From positions 1 through 8,014 of the forward strand of contig URSI01000045.1 in assembly GCA_900550505.1 (NCBI GenBank): 8,014 nucleotides of DNA, written 5' to 3'. A model generated the notes under the pieces. The model had not been told where the DNA came from and did no database searches. It worked only from the letters and a program-made list of their open reading frames with translations. Both the position numbers and the translations under genes were made by a program. Below are positions 1 through 6,304 of the stretch, one piece after another (position 1 is the first letter of the stretch; each line of letters starts with the position of its first letter). The stretch comes from an uncultured Eubacteriales bacterium (lineage in GTDB: Bacteria; Bacillota; Clostridia; Oscillospirales; CAG-382).

Positions 1-347
1 CCGCGGCGGTACACGACCGTCACGTCCGCACCCAGACGCTTGGCGCAGCGCGCGGCGTCCATGGCGACATTGCCGGCGCCGACGACGGCCGTCACGTGGA
101 TGGGCATGAGCGGGGTGTCGTAGCGCTCGTCATAGGCGTGCATGAGGTTGATGCGGGTGAGGAACTCGTTGGCGGAGAACACGCCGCAGTAGCTCAGACC
201 CGGGATGTTCTGGAACTTCGGCAGACCGGCGCCCGAGCCGATGAACACGGCCTCGTACTTCTCGTCGCCGAGGAGGTGGTCGGCGTCCTTGCCGAGCAGC
301 TCGTCGATGCTCATGCACTTGCCGATGGTCGCGTCGCACACGATGTT
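1..347 (-). other. gltA: Internal fragment of NADPH-dependent glutamate synthase small subunit / GltA-type oxidoreductase
   Basis: Translated on the minus strand this segment reads IVCDATIGKCMSIDEL, then AVFIGSGAGLPKFQNIPG, FSANEFLTRINLM and VVGAGNVAMDAARCAKRLG, followed by VVYRR at the window edge. These are hallmark stretches of the FAD/NADPH oxidoreductase of glutamate synthase and close relatives such as the NfnB/SudA-type subunits. GAGNVAMDAAR is the second dinucleotide-binding (NADPH) motif. The N-terminal FAD-binding GxGPAG part and its preceding iron-sulfur region, expected upstream, are absent because the frame switches to an unrelated membrane protein. Almost every codon ends in G or C, unlike all the other genes here. 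It may belong to another genome. Which member of the family it is cannot be told from this piece. Confidence 0.85.
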
Positions 348-668
348 GAGCATTTCACTACCGAAGCAATCGACTATATATGCGGCGAGTTCCGCGTTAG
401 CTGTTTGGGCGGAATCCGGATCCAGCAGCGGTGAAAGTGAAAGAAAGCGTTCGATCGCAGCCCTGTCCGCCGATGTTTCACTGCCCTGAGAGACGTTTGA
501 TGTCTCGGCACAAGATTCTTCGGAACGGCTGATTTCCGACTGGGAGCCGGGTTCGCTATCATCTGTGTGGCGGAGTGATGTTCCTGTCAGGATAAAAACG
601 AGTCCTATGATGAGTAGGAATACGCTTAATATAATGCCGATATCTGTCTTTTTTGAACCTTTTTGCAT
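1..668 (-). CDS. Open frame joining a membrane-anchored N-terminus to a glutamate synthase fragment (probably chimeric; runs off left edge)
   Basis: From the ATG at 666-668 the frame stays open for 222 codons to the window edge. Residues 1-107 are unrecognised. A lysine-bearing start (K3, K6, K7) is followed by one hydrophobic segment (about 10-29, IGIILSVFLLIIGLVFILTG). A Ser/Glu-rich linker (about 38-70) comes next, then the beginning of what may be a folded domain (ERFLSLSPLLDPDS). The positive-inside pattern predicts that the C-terminal part lies outside the cell. From about residue 108 the product is instead the interior of GltA-type glutamate synthase. GC content jumps from about 49% to about 66% at that point. 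A membrane-anchored exported domain joined to half a cytoplasmic flavoenzyme makes little biological sense, so I regard residues 1-107 as the truncated real gene, 52 bases after murL-murD2, and the remainder as probably foreign sequence. Confidence 0.6.
   Translation of the reverse strand, partial: MQKGSKKTDIGIILSVFLLIIGLVFILTGTSLRHTDDSEPGSQSEISRSEESCAETSNVSQGSETSADRAAIERFLSLSPLLDPDSAQTANAELAAYIVDCFGSEMLNIVCDATIGKCMSIDELLGKDADHLLGDEKYEAVFIGSGAGLPKFQNIPGLSYCGVFSANEFLTRINLMHAYDERYDTPLMPIHVTAVVGAGNVAMDAARCAKRLGADVTVVYRR
339..353. other. Probable chimeric junction (composition and homology breakpoint)
   Basis: The breakpoint lies between the codons for Glu-Met-Leu (348-356), which I assign to the membrane protein, and Asn-Ile-Val-Cys-Asp (333-347), which fits the glutamate synthase family. 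GC content by my count is about 66% for 1-350 and about 49% for 351-668. Third-position GC falls abruptly from almost 100%. The frame is preserved across the join, which happens by chance one time in three. No direct repeat, att-like site or insertion sequence end is visible here. Confidence 0.65.
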
Positions 669-678
669 GATCAGATTA

Positions 679-684
679 CCCTTT
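679..684 (-). promoter_or_regulatory. Weak Shine-Dalgarno-like site before the membrane protein
   Basis: The minus strand reads AAAGGG ten bases before the ATG at 666-668. The spacing is long and the match only partial. It is the only candidate in the 52-base gap after the fusion gene, where I see no clear terminator hairpin. Confidence 0.35.
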
Positions 685-720
685 TTACTTGAACCTGCAA
701 CGCGTGCGCATTACATTTTT

Positions 721-3315
721 TCAACCGTGTGAGGATGCGAGTGCGGCAAAAGCGTTTCCACGCTCCTCAAAGTTTTTGAATTCGTCATAGCTTGCAGCGG
801 CAGGTGACAGGAGGCAGCGCCCCCCGTGCGGTGTGAGACGTTTGGCGGCACTGACAGCCTCGGCAAGCGTGCCGGTGAGCAGTGTGTGTGATCCGAGCGA
901 ATCGCCTGCCGTGTCGTATATGCGTTTCCCCGTGCTTCCCATCAGTATCACAGTGCCCGTATATGACGATCTGAGGTAAGCGATAAGGTCGTCATACGTT
1001 ATACCGCGGTCCATTCCTCCTATAAGCACCGTTTCCGGGTGCAGCGACTCAATGGCGCTTATGCATGCGGCGCCTATTGTCGAGATAGAGTCATCATAAT
1101 ATGTTATCCCGTCAAAGGTGCCTATATTCTGCATTCTGTGCGGAAGCGGCTGAAAAGTTTTCAGCGCTTCAAAAAAGCTCTCCGGTGTGATGAAGCGCAT
1201 ACATGCTGCCAGCGCCGCGCATATATTAAAGCGGTTGTGTCTGCCCTCGAGAGGCGAGCCGGTCAGCGGATACTTTACGGAATTTACGATTATGCAGTTA
1301 TCGTCAAACCCGTTCTCCGCCGTACCGAGCGGTATCACGTCGGCTCGGCAGCCGCTTGCCGGTACGAGATTTTTGTCGCATATCAGCAGGTCGCCGGTCA
1401 TCATATTCCGGTAAATATTTTCCTTTGCCGCCTTGTAATGTTCAAAACTCGCATAGTGGTCAAGGTGTTCGGGAAACAGATTGAGATAGAGCCCGATATG
1501 AGGGCTTACGCGGGTGTATTCGAGCTGATGAGAAGAAAGCTCTATCACGGCGACAGTGCCTGCTCGCATCCTTTCGGCTATCTCGAGCGGCGGTACTCCG
1601 ATATTGCCGGCAAACACCGTGTCGACTCCGGATTCGTTCAGGGCATGATAAATCAGCGATGCTGTGGTGGATTTTCCTTTTGTACCCGTTACGCCTATGG
1701 TATTGTCACGGTATTTTTCGAGAAACAGCTCTGTTTGCGACGTGAAGCTGCAATCGAATGCATCCATGTCCCGCCTGAGTACGACACCCGGGCTCTTGAC
1801 CGCAAGATCGAACGTGTCGATAAAATCCTGACAGTCTTTTCCGTAGATACCTTCGGCATCAGCGGCCTTTTTGTCGTCCACAGGAGTATAGTCGAGTCCC
1901 AGCCGTCCCAAAAGCGACGCGGTCGAGCGTCCTTCGCGCCCGAATCCGAGCAGCGCCGTTTTTTTGTTCCGGAAAACGGCTTTGATAAAATCGTCGAACT
2001 CAAGCGACTCCGCTGCTACAAGATGTAAAAGCCGCTCCGGCAGCGCGTTCGCATGGTCAAAGTATTTGTCAAAATCTTCTGTTACTGCCGCGGAAACAAT
2101 ACTGCTCCTGAAATGCTTTATCAATGCGGGCGCATCGTCACCGTAACGCTCTGAGGCCTTTCTGAGTGCAAAAACCGCCTCACTGCGGCTGCCCACGCAT
2201 TCAAAGGGCTTTTCGGGATCAAGTCCCGTAAGCTTGTCGAGCGTGGAAATCAGCGAGGAGTCGTCAAGTATGTCGGTACCGAATATCCCGGTAATGGCCC
2301 GACGGTCAAGAAATGCCGAAAGCATTATCGCTACGAACAGGCATTTCGGACATTTGCCGCACCAGCTGTCGGTTTTGCTGCCCGCATTGCATGAGCGGAA
2401 GACATCCAGGTATTGGTATCGCGAAAACAGCTTTGTTATCTGGTATTCGCTCAGCGGCCGGAGAAGCGAAAAATACTCTATTCCTCCGTCGAGTCTCGCA
2501 GCGTATTGCCTGAAATCCGACTCAAACTCAAAACTTTTTGAATACTGGTGATTGGCGCCGGAGACCGTTGTGGGTTCGTTGGCGCTGGATTCGTTTGAAA
2601 GCGCAATATACCGTCTGCCGCACAGCCTTGCGGCTATCAGTGAAGCGAAGGCAACTACTGATGAAAAAGGCGTGTGACCGTTGAGAAACCCGCGTGAATT
2701 CAGTTCAAGGAGCCGTTTGTCAAGCGTGCGGGAGACTTCGCAGCCTTTTCCGAGACCGCTCCTTTGGCAAGTGTCTCTTGTCGCCTTGCGCGGGTTTACC
2801 GTAAAACAAGTCACGGTCTCGCAGGTACGCTTTAACAGCTCGAGCGTTACCGCAGAATCCTTTCCTCCGCCCACCGGTGCAAGAAACCCATCGCCTGATG
2901 AGACTGTTGTTTCAAAGTCCGGTCCGTCGGCTGTCAGCGTCATGAAATCGTCTGATGTGCACGATATCCCGTTGAGGTAAAAGAACTCGCCCAATCCGTT
3001 GAACCAGAGCTTTTTCCACCATCCGATCTGTTGCTCGTCAAGCGCGCCGCAGCGCACCTCGACGGCAGGGGGACAGCAGCATTTCCAGTAGCTGACCAGC
3101 TCAGCCATACCGAGCGAGAAACACATCGCGCGCAGCGTATCGTCAGGCTTCACCGACACCGGCTTAGGGAATCTCCATTCCGGCTGAAAGCTGCAAAGCG
3201 ACGGTATGTCGAACCGATATGTTATGTGCAGAAAGCTTCCTTCGTCTTCAAGCTTAAATCCGTCGTATATGAATAAACGGTGTTCGTTTCTCAGTTGTTC
3301 GAATCTCTCCTGCAT
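721..3315 (-). CDS. murL-murD2: MurL-MurD2 fusion: UDP-MurNAc-L-Ala-L-Glu epimerase joined to UDP-MurNAc-L-Ala:L-Glu ligase
   Basis: This 864-residue cytoplasmic protein carries two peptidoglycan-precursor enzymes. Residues 1 to about 430 match the MurL epimerase (EC 5.1.1.23), which inverts the terminal L-Glu of UDP-MurNAc-L-Ala-L-Glu using ATP. They show FNGLGEFFYLN (105-115), the ATP-pyrophosphatase-like loop PVGGGKDS (147-154), SNESSANE (240-247), NHQYSKSFEFE (255-265) and cysteines 309, 319, 322 and 325. Residues about 450-864 are a full Mur ligase that should add L-Glu to UDP-MurNAc-L-Ala (MurD2, EC 6.3.2.53). They show GFGREGRST (457-465), SPGV (508-511), P-loop GVTGTKGKSTT (541-551), NLFPEHLDH (612-620), likely carbamylated Lys631, HNRFN (693-697), DDSIST (741-746), GGMDRG (766-771) and SPAAASYDEFKNFEERGN (837-854). 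Each half is near the usual length of its family. The frame is continuous, with no internal Shine-Dalgarno noticed between the halves. The L-Glu assignment rests on the MurL partner and the altered pocket, and is inference. Plain MurD activity is the alternative for the second half. Confidence 0.92.
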   Translation of the reverse strand: MQERFEQLRNEHRLFIYDGFKLEDEGSFLHITYRFDIPSLCSFQPEWRFPKPVSVKPDDTLRAMCFSLGMAELVSYWKCCCPPAVEVRCGALDEQQIGWWKKLWFNGLGEFFYLNGISCTSDDFMTLTADGPDFETTVSSGDGFLAPVGGGKDSAVTLELLKRTCETVTCFTVNPRKATRDTCQRSGLGKGCEVSRTLDKRLLELNSRGFLNGHTPFSSVVAFASLIAARLCGRRYIALSNESSANEPTTVSGANHQYSKSFEFESDFRQYAARLDGGIEYFSLLRPLSEYQITKLFSRYQYLDVFRSCNAGSKTDSWCGKCPKCLFVAIMLSAFLDRRAITGIFGTDILDDSSLISTLDKLTGLDPEKPFECVGSRSEAVFALRKASERYGDDAPALIKHFRSSIVSAAVTEDFDKYFDHANALPERLLHLVAAESLEFDDFIKAVFRNKKTALLGFGREGRSTASLLGRLGLDYTPVDDKKAADAEGIYGKDCQDFIDTFDLAVKSPGVVLRRDMDAFDCSFTSQTELFLEKYRDNTIGVTGTKGKSTTASLIYHALNESGVDTVFAGNIGVPPLEIAERMRAGTVAVIELSSHQLEYTRVSPHIGLYLNLFPEHLDHYASFEHYKAAKENIYRNMMTGDLLICDKNLVPASGCRADVIPLGTAENGFDDNCIIVNSVKYPLTGSPLEGRHNRFNICAALAACMRFITPESFFEALKTFQPLPHRMQNIGTFDGITYYDDSISTIGAACISAIESLHPETVLIGGMDRGITYDDLIAYLRSSYTGTVILMGSTGKRIYDTAGDSLGSHTLLTGTLAEAVSAAKRLTPHGGRCLLSPAAASYDEFKNFEERGNAFAALASSHG

Positions 3316-3320
3316 GACCG

Positions 3321-3324
3321 CTCC
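3321..3324 (-). promoter_or_regulatory. Shine-Dalgarno site of the MurL-MurD2 fusion gene
   Basis: The minus strand has GGAG five bases before the ATG at 3313-3315, which supports that start. The spacer to the lacZ stop is 69 bases. Just upstream lies a perfect 5-bp inverted repeat with a 5-base loop (3327-3341). It has no T-run and is too short to be called a terminator. A TATGAT hexamer at 3357-3362 on the minus strand resembles a -10 box but lacks a good -35 at proper spacing, so I call no promoter. Confidence 0.6.
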
Positions 3325-3384
3325 GATGCCCGCACGGGGCAGTGATATTACATAGTATCATATGCTGTTTCAGCGCCTGCCGTG

Positions 3385-6288
3385 TCATTTATCGCAAGCG
3401 ATGAGTCTGAATCTGAACTCCAGATGTTTTGCGGAAATAGCGTATCTGCCGTCAAGTGCAGGACCGCACGAGTTTGAACCGACACCGCTCATGCGCATAT
3501 CTATATGCGCATATGTAAGGTCGGACGGTATCAGCTCATGGCGATGTGCCGCGGCGTCGAGCTGTTCGCATGAATAGTGGGATGCGCTGAATGAAAACGG
3601 CGTGTCCGAACTCACGGTGACGGCACGGCACAGCGTGACCTCTCGGGTGTCGCAGTGAGACCCGTTTTCCTGCGGGAAAATATACGGCTCATAATTTTTG
3701 GTAACGGTCGTATCATAGCGGTCCACAAGGGCGGACGCCCGCTTGTCCTCATAGCATTCGCGTGGTCCCGCACCGTAATATGACAGCGTGTCATTGTCTG
3801 CTCTGAGCGCAAAGCTCATACCGAACCTGGGCAGCGGACAGCAGTCGTTTTCAACATCGGCGACAAGCATCACTTCGACGCCGCCGCTGACGGGGAACTC
3901 GTATACGATCTTTCCCTTGATGAAGGGCAGCATGCCGTTGGCGCCCAGGACGTATTCCGTCGTGACGGTGCTGCCGACATTCATTCCGGTACATATGCAA
4001 ACGGCCTTGTCAAAACCGCGTTCACGCCATGAACGTTTGATATACATATCATTATCGGTAGGTGCTCTGAACACGCACGGTGTCAGCGGCCTGGCGATCA
4101 ACTCGCCTGACGTGATGACAGAGCAGAGCAGCCCGGTGCTTCGGCTTATACGGTATGATGCCGATCTGTCGCTGCAGGATATCACGGCTCTGTTTATCTC
4201 AGGCGTGTTCAGCTCCGATTTTTCTTTGTGCCGCTCCGCACGCTGTTTAACGGTGAACTGCTCATGACCCACGGGATCACCTGCGCGTGCCCAGTCCGAA
4301 TCTCCCGCCCGGAGAGCACGTACGGTCAGCAGCAGCTCGCCGTCCGGCTCATTGTCGGGTATTTCCGGCAAAGTCATCAGGACTGCAGTTCCGCCCGGCT
4401 CCAGTTCAACCGGCGCTATGCTGTCGCGGATAACGGCGATGCCGTCTCTTTTGAGCGCATATTCATAGCATATGTCGCCAAGGTCGGTATACTGCCTGTG
4501 GCTGTGTACTTTGAGCGCACCTGTTGCGTTATCGAATGAAAATTCAAACGGCATATAGCACACCGCGGCTTCGAGCATCCCGGTATGCGGTGTGCGGTCC
4601 GGCCAGCAGAGCCCGTCAACGCAGAAGTTGCCGTCATTCGGATATTCGTTGAAATCGCCGCCGTAAAGAAATTTACCGTTACTTCTGACACTGTGGTCGC
4701 AAAATTCCCAAATGCAACCGCCTAAAAAATTGTCATTGTTACGGAAGAGTTTGATATACTCACACAACCCGCCCGGACCGTTGCCCATGGCGTGTGCGTA
4801 TTCACAGAGAAACAGCGGTTGTGCGGATGCTTTCAGCAGTTCCTCGCAGCGCTGGTACGATGGGTACATATGACTTTCCAGGTCCGTTATGTCATCCCGC
4901 ACCGTGCCGCCCGTGTATGAGGTGTTGGCGCCTTCGTAGTGTATCAGTCTTCCGTCGCCGTAGGAACGCAGCAGCGAGGTCATTGCCGCGTGATTCCGGC
5001 CGAAGCCCGATTCGTTCCCGAGCGACCACATGATGACGCACGCAAAGTTTTTGTCCCGTTCGGCAAGATGGTGAGCGCGTGTGACGTATGCGTCGCGCCA
5101 TTGCGGCGAATCGGAAAGCTGTGACTGATCGCACACATTCATCCCGTGCGTTTCAATGTCGCATTCGTCGATCACATAGAAGCCCAGCCGGTCGCACAGC
5201 TCTATGAGACGGACGTCGGGCATATAATGTGAGGTCCTTATGGCGTTGAAATTACAGCGTTTCAGAAGATACAGATCATTGCGTATCGTTTCGAGCGGGG
5301 TGTAATGACCATAATCCGGATGTGTGTCATGGTGGTTTACCCCCAGCAGTTTTACCTTTTTGCCGTTGATGAATACTACATTCCGCCTGATCTCTACACG
5401 CCGCAGGCCTATACGCTGTGCTATGTATTCCTCACCGCATTTGATGAACAGAGTATACAGGAGAGGCGCTTCGTCTGACCACAGTGAAGGCGAATCCATT
5501 TCAAAAACCGGCGACAGCCCGTAATCCCGCACGAGCGTTCCGTCGGGAGCCACCAGCTTATACAGAAGCGGAGAGGGAGCGTTCAGCATCGTCCTGACCC
5601 GTATAACGGCGTGTGAGAAGTCGTCGCTGACCTCCTGCTTTACTTCAAAATCGGTGACGTGTCTTTTGTCCCGCAAAAGCAGATAGCACTCGCGGAAGAT
5701 ACCGGAGAGTCTGAACATATCCTGGTCTTCGAGATAAGACTCGCTGTTCCACTTGACGACAAGCAGCCGCACCGTGTTTTTCCCCGCTCTGACGAACCTG
5801 GAGATGTTGATCTGGTGATGCGCGTGCGACATCCTTGCAAACGCGGCGAACCGGCCGTTCACCCAGAGATAAAAGCAGGAGTCAACGCCTTCAAAACACG
5901 CAAATATATCGCGCTGCAGATCCTTGCCGTCAAGTACGAAGTCCCGCTCATAAAGCCCTGCGGGATTTGTATTCGGGACGTGCGGCGGAATCACCGGAAA
6001 CGGGTACCGTATGTTGGTATACTGCGGCGCATCGTATCCGCGTTCCGTCAGCATTTGCCAGTTTAGTGGAACCTCTATCGTATCAAATGAATACTGGGCC
6101 CTGTCACTGAACCGGTCTACGCTGTCAAAATATCTGAACCTCCAGGTGCCGCACAGCGTGCGGAACCGCATCGAGCCGTTCCGGTCGCCGTTTGCGGCAT
6201 CGGATTCGGTCTCGAACGGAATGAAGTATGAAGCAGGCATTTCGCACCCGACGGAACGGGTCTGCAGGTTTTTGTGAAGAGAGAGCAC
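3385..6288 (-). CDS. lacZ: LacZ-type beta-galactosidase, glycoside hydrolase family 2
   Basis: A complete 967-residue GH2 enzyme (E. coli LacZ has 1024) expected to hydrolyse terminal beta-D-galactosides such as lactose (EC 3.2.1.23). There is no signal peptide, so it is cytoplasmic. Domain order is normal. The N-terminal sugar-binding jelly roll (about 40-210) contains IEVPLNWQ and NTNPAGLYERDF. It is followed by an immunoglobulin-like domain (about 215-305). The TIM barrel starts near 310, with GVNHHDTHPDYG, RTSHYMPD and DECDIETHG. The acid/base is Glu426 in WSLGNESG and the nucleophile is Glu496 in CEYAHAMGN. The small-chain part has RAPTDND and GAGPRECYEDK, with a late HYSCEQLDAAAHRHEL segment, so the C-terminal beta-sandwich is complete. 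The GTG start is chosen from its strong Shine-Dalgarno site and because LHKNLQTR...YFIPF lines up with LacZ N-termini. The natural substrate is not settled, and no sugar transporter or regulator lies beside it in the window. Confidence 0.96.
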   Translation of the reverse strand: MLSLHKNLQTRSVGCEMPASYFIPFETESDAANGDRNGSMRFRTLCGTWRFRYFDSVDRFSDRAQYSFDTIEVPLNWQMLTERGYDAPQYTNIRYPFPVIPPHVPNTNPAGLYERDFVLDGKDLQRDIFACFEGVDSCFYLWVNGRFAAFARMSHAHHQINISRFVRAGKNTVRLLVVKWNSESYLEDQDMFRLSGIFRECYLLLRDKRHVTDFEVKQEVSDDFSHAVIRVRTMLNAPSPLLYKLVAPDGTLVRDYGLSPVFEMDSPSLWSDEAPLLYTLFIKCGEEYIAQRIGLRRVEIRRNVVFINGKKVKLLGVNHHDTHPDYGHYTPLETIRNDLYLLKRCNFNAIRTSHYMPDVRLIELCDRLGFYVIDECDIETHGMNVCDQSQLSDSPQWRDAYVTRAHHLAERDKNFACVIMWSLGNESGFGRNHAAMTSLLRSYGDGRLIHYEGANTSYTGGTVRDDITDLESHMYPSYQRCEELLKASAQPLFLCEYAHAMGNGPGGLCEYIKLFRNNDNFLGGCIWEFCDHSVRSNGKFLYGGDFNEYPNDGNFCVDGLCWPDRTPHTGMLEAAVCYMPFEFSFDNATGALKVHSHRQYTDLGDICYEYALKRDGIAVIRDSIAPVELEPGGTAVLMTLPEIPDNEPDGELLLTVRALRAGDSDWARAGDPVGHEQFTVKQRAERHKEKSELNTPEINRAVISCSDRSASYRISRSTGLLCSVITSGELIARPLTPCVFRAPTDNDMYIKRSWRERGFDKAVCICTGMNVGSTVTTEYVLGANGMLPFIKGKIVYEFPVSGGVEVMLVADVENDCCPLPRFGMSFALRADNDTLSYYGAGPRECYEDKRASALVDRYDTTVTKNYEPYIFPQENGSHCDTREVTLCRAVTVSSDTPFSFSASHYSCEQLDAAAHRHELIPSDLTYAHIDMRMSGVGSNSCGPALDGRYAISAKHLEFRFRLIACDK

Positions 6289-6293
6289 GGCAC

Positions 6294-6299
6294 ACCTCC
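6294..6299 (-). promoter_or_regulatory. Strong Shine-Dalgarno site of the beta-galactosidase gene
   Basis: The minus strand reads GGAGGT followed by five bases and then GTG. This near-perfect ribosome binding site fixes the GTG at 6286-6288 as the start. It occupies most of the 16-base gap after leuS, leaving no room for a separate promoter there, so lacZ is probably co-transcribed with leuS or read from a promoter inside leuS. Confidence 0.85.
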
Positions 6300-6304
6300 G
6301 GTCG

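Noticed and set aside
130..339. A 69-codon minus-strand frame rich in Arg and Pro
   Set aside because: It is the wrong phase of the GltA-like segment. The Arg/Pro-rich product is typical of an off-frame reading of GC-rich DNA.
96..434. A 112-codon open frame on the plus strand at the left end
   Set aside because: It is the exact complementary phase of the GltA-like coding sequence, where high GC suppresses stops, and it crosses the suspected misjoin. Its product has no recognisable features.
1..668. A genuine membrane-anchored glutamate synthase fusion
   Set aside because: The enzyme part lacks its FAD-binding N-terminal half, would be placed outside the membrane, and has a different base composition. 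An artefactual join explains this better.
1039..2028. A 329-codon open frame on the plus strand opposite the ligase half of the fusion gene
   Set aside because: It lies antisense to a region with clear Mur ligase motifs, its product has no recognisable domain, and long antisense frames are common opposite such genes.
3327..3341. Perfect inverted repeat TGCCC-5-GGGCA just before the fusion gene, considered as a terminator or regulatory hairpin
   Set aside because: The stem is only 5 bp with no T-run after it. Such repeats occur often by chance, so it could at most modestly affect translation start.
3357..3388. TATGAT with an upstream ATGACA, considered as a promoter for the fusion gene
   Set aside because: The spacing would be 20 bases, outside the usual 16-18, and no good -35 exists at 17 bases.
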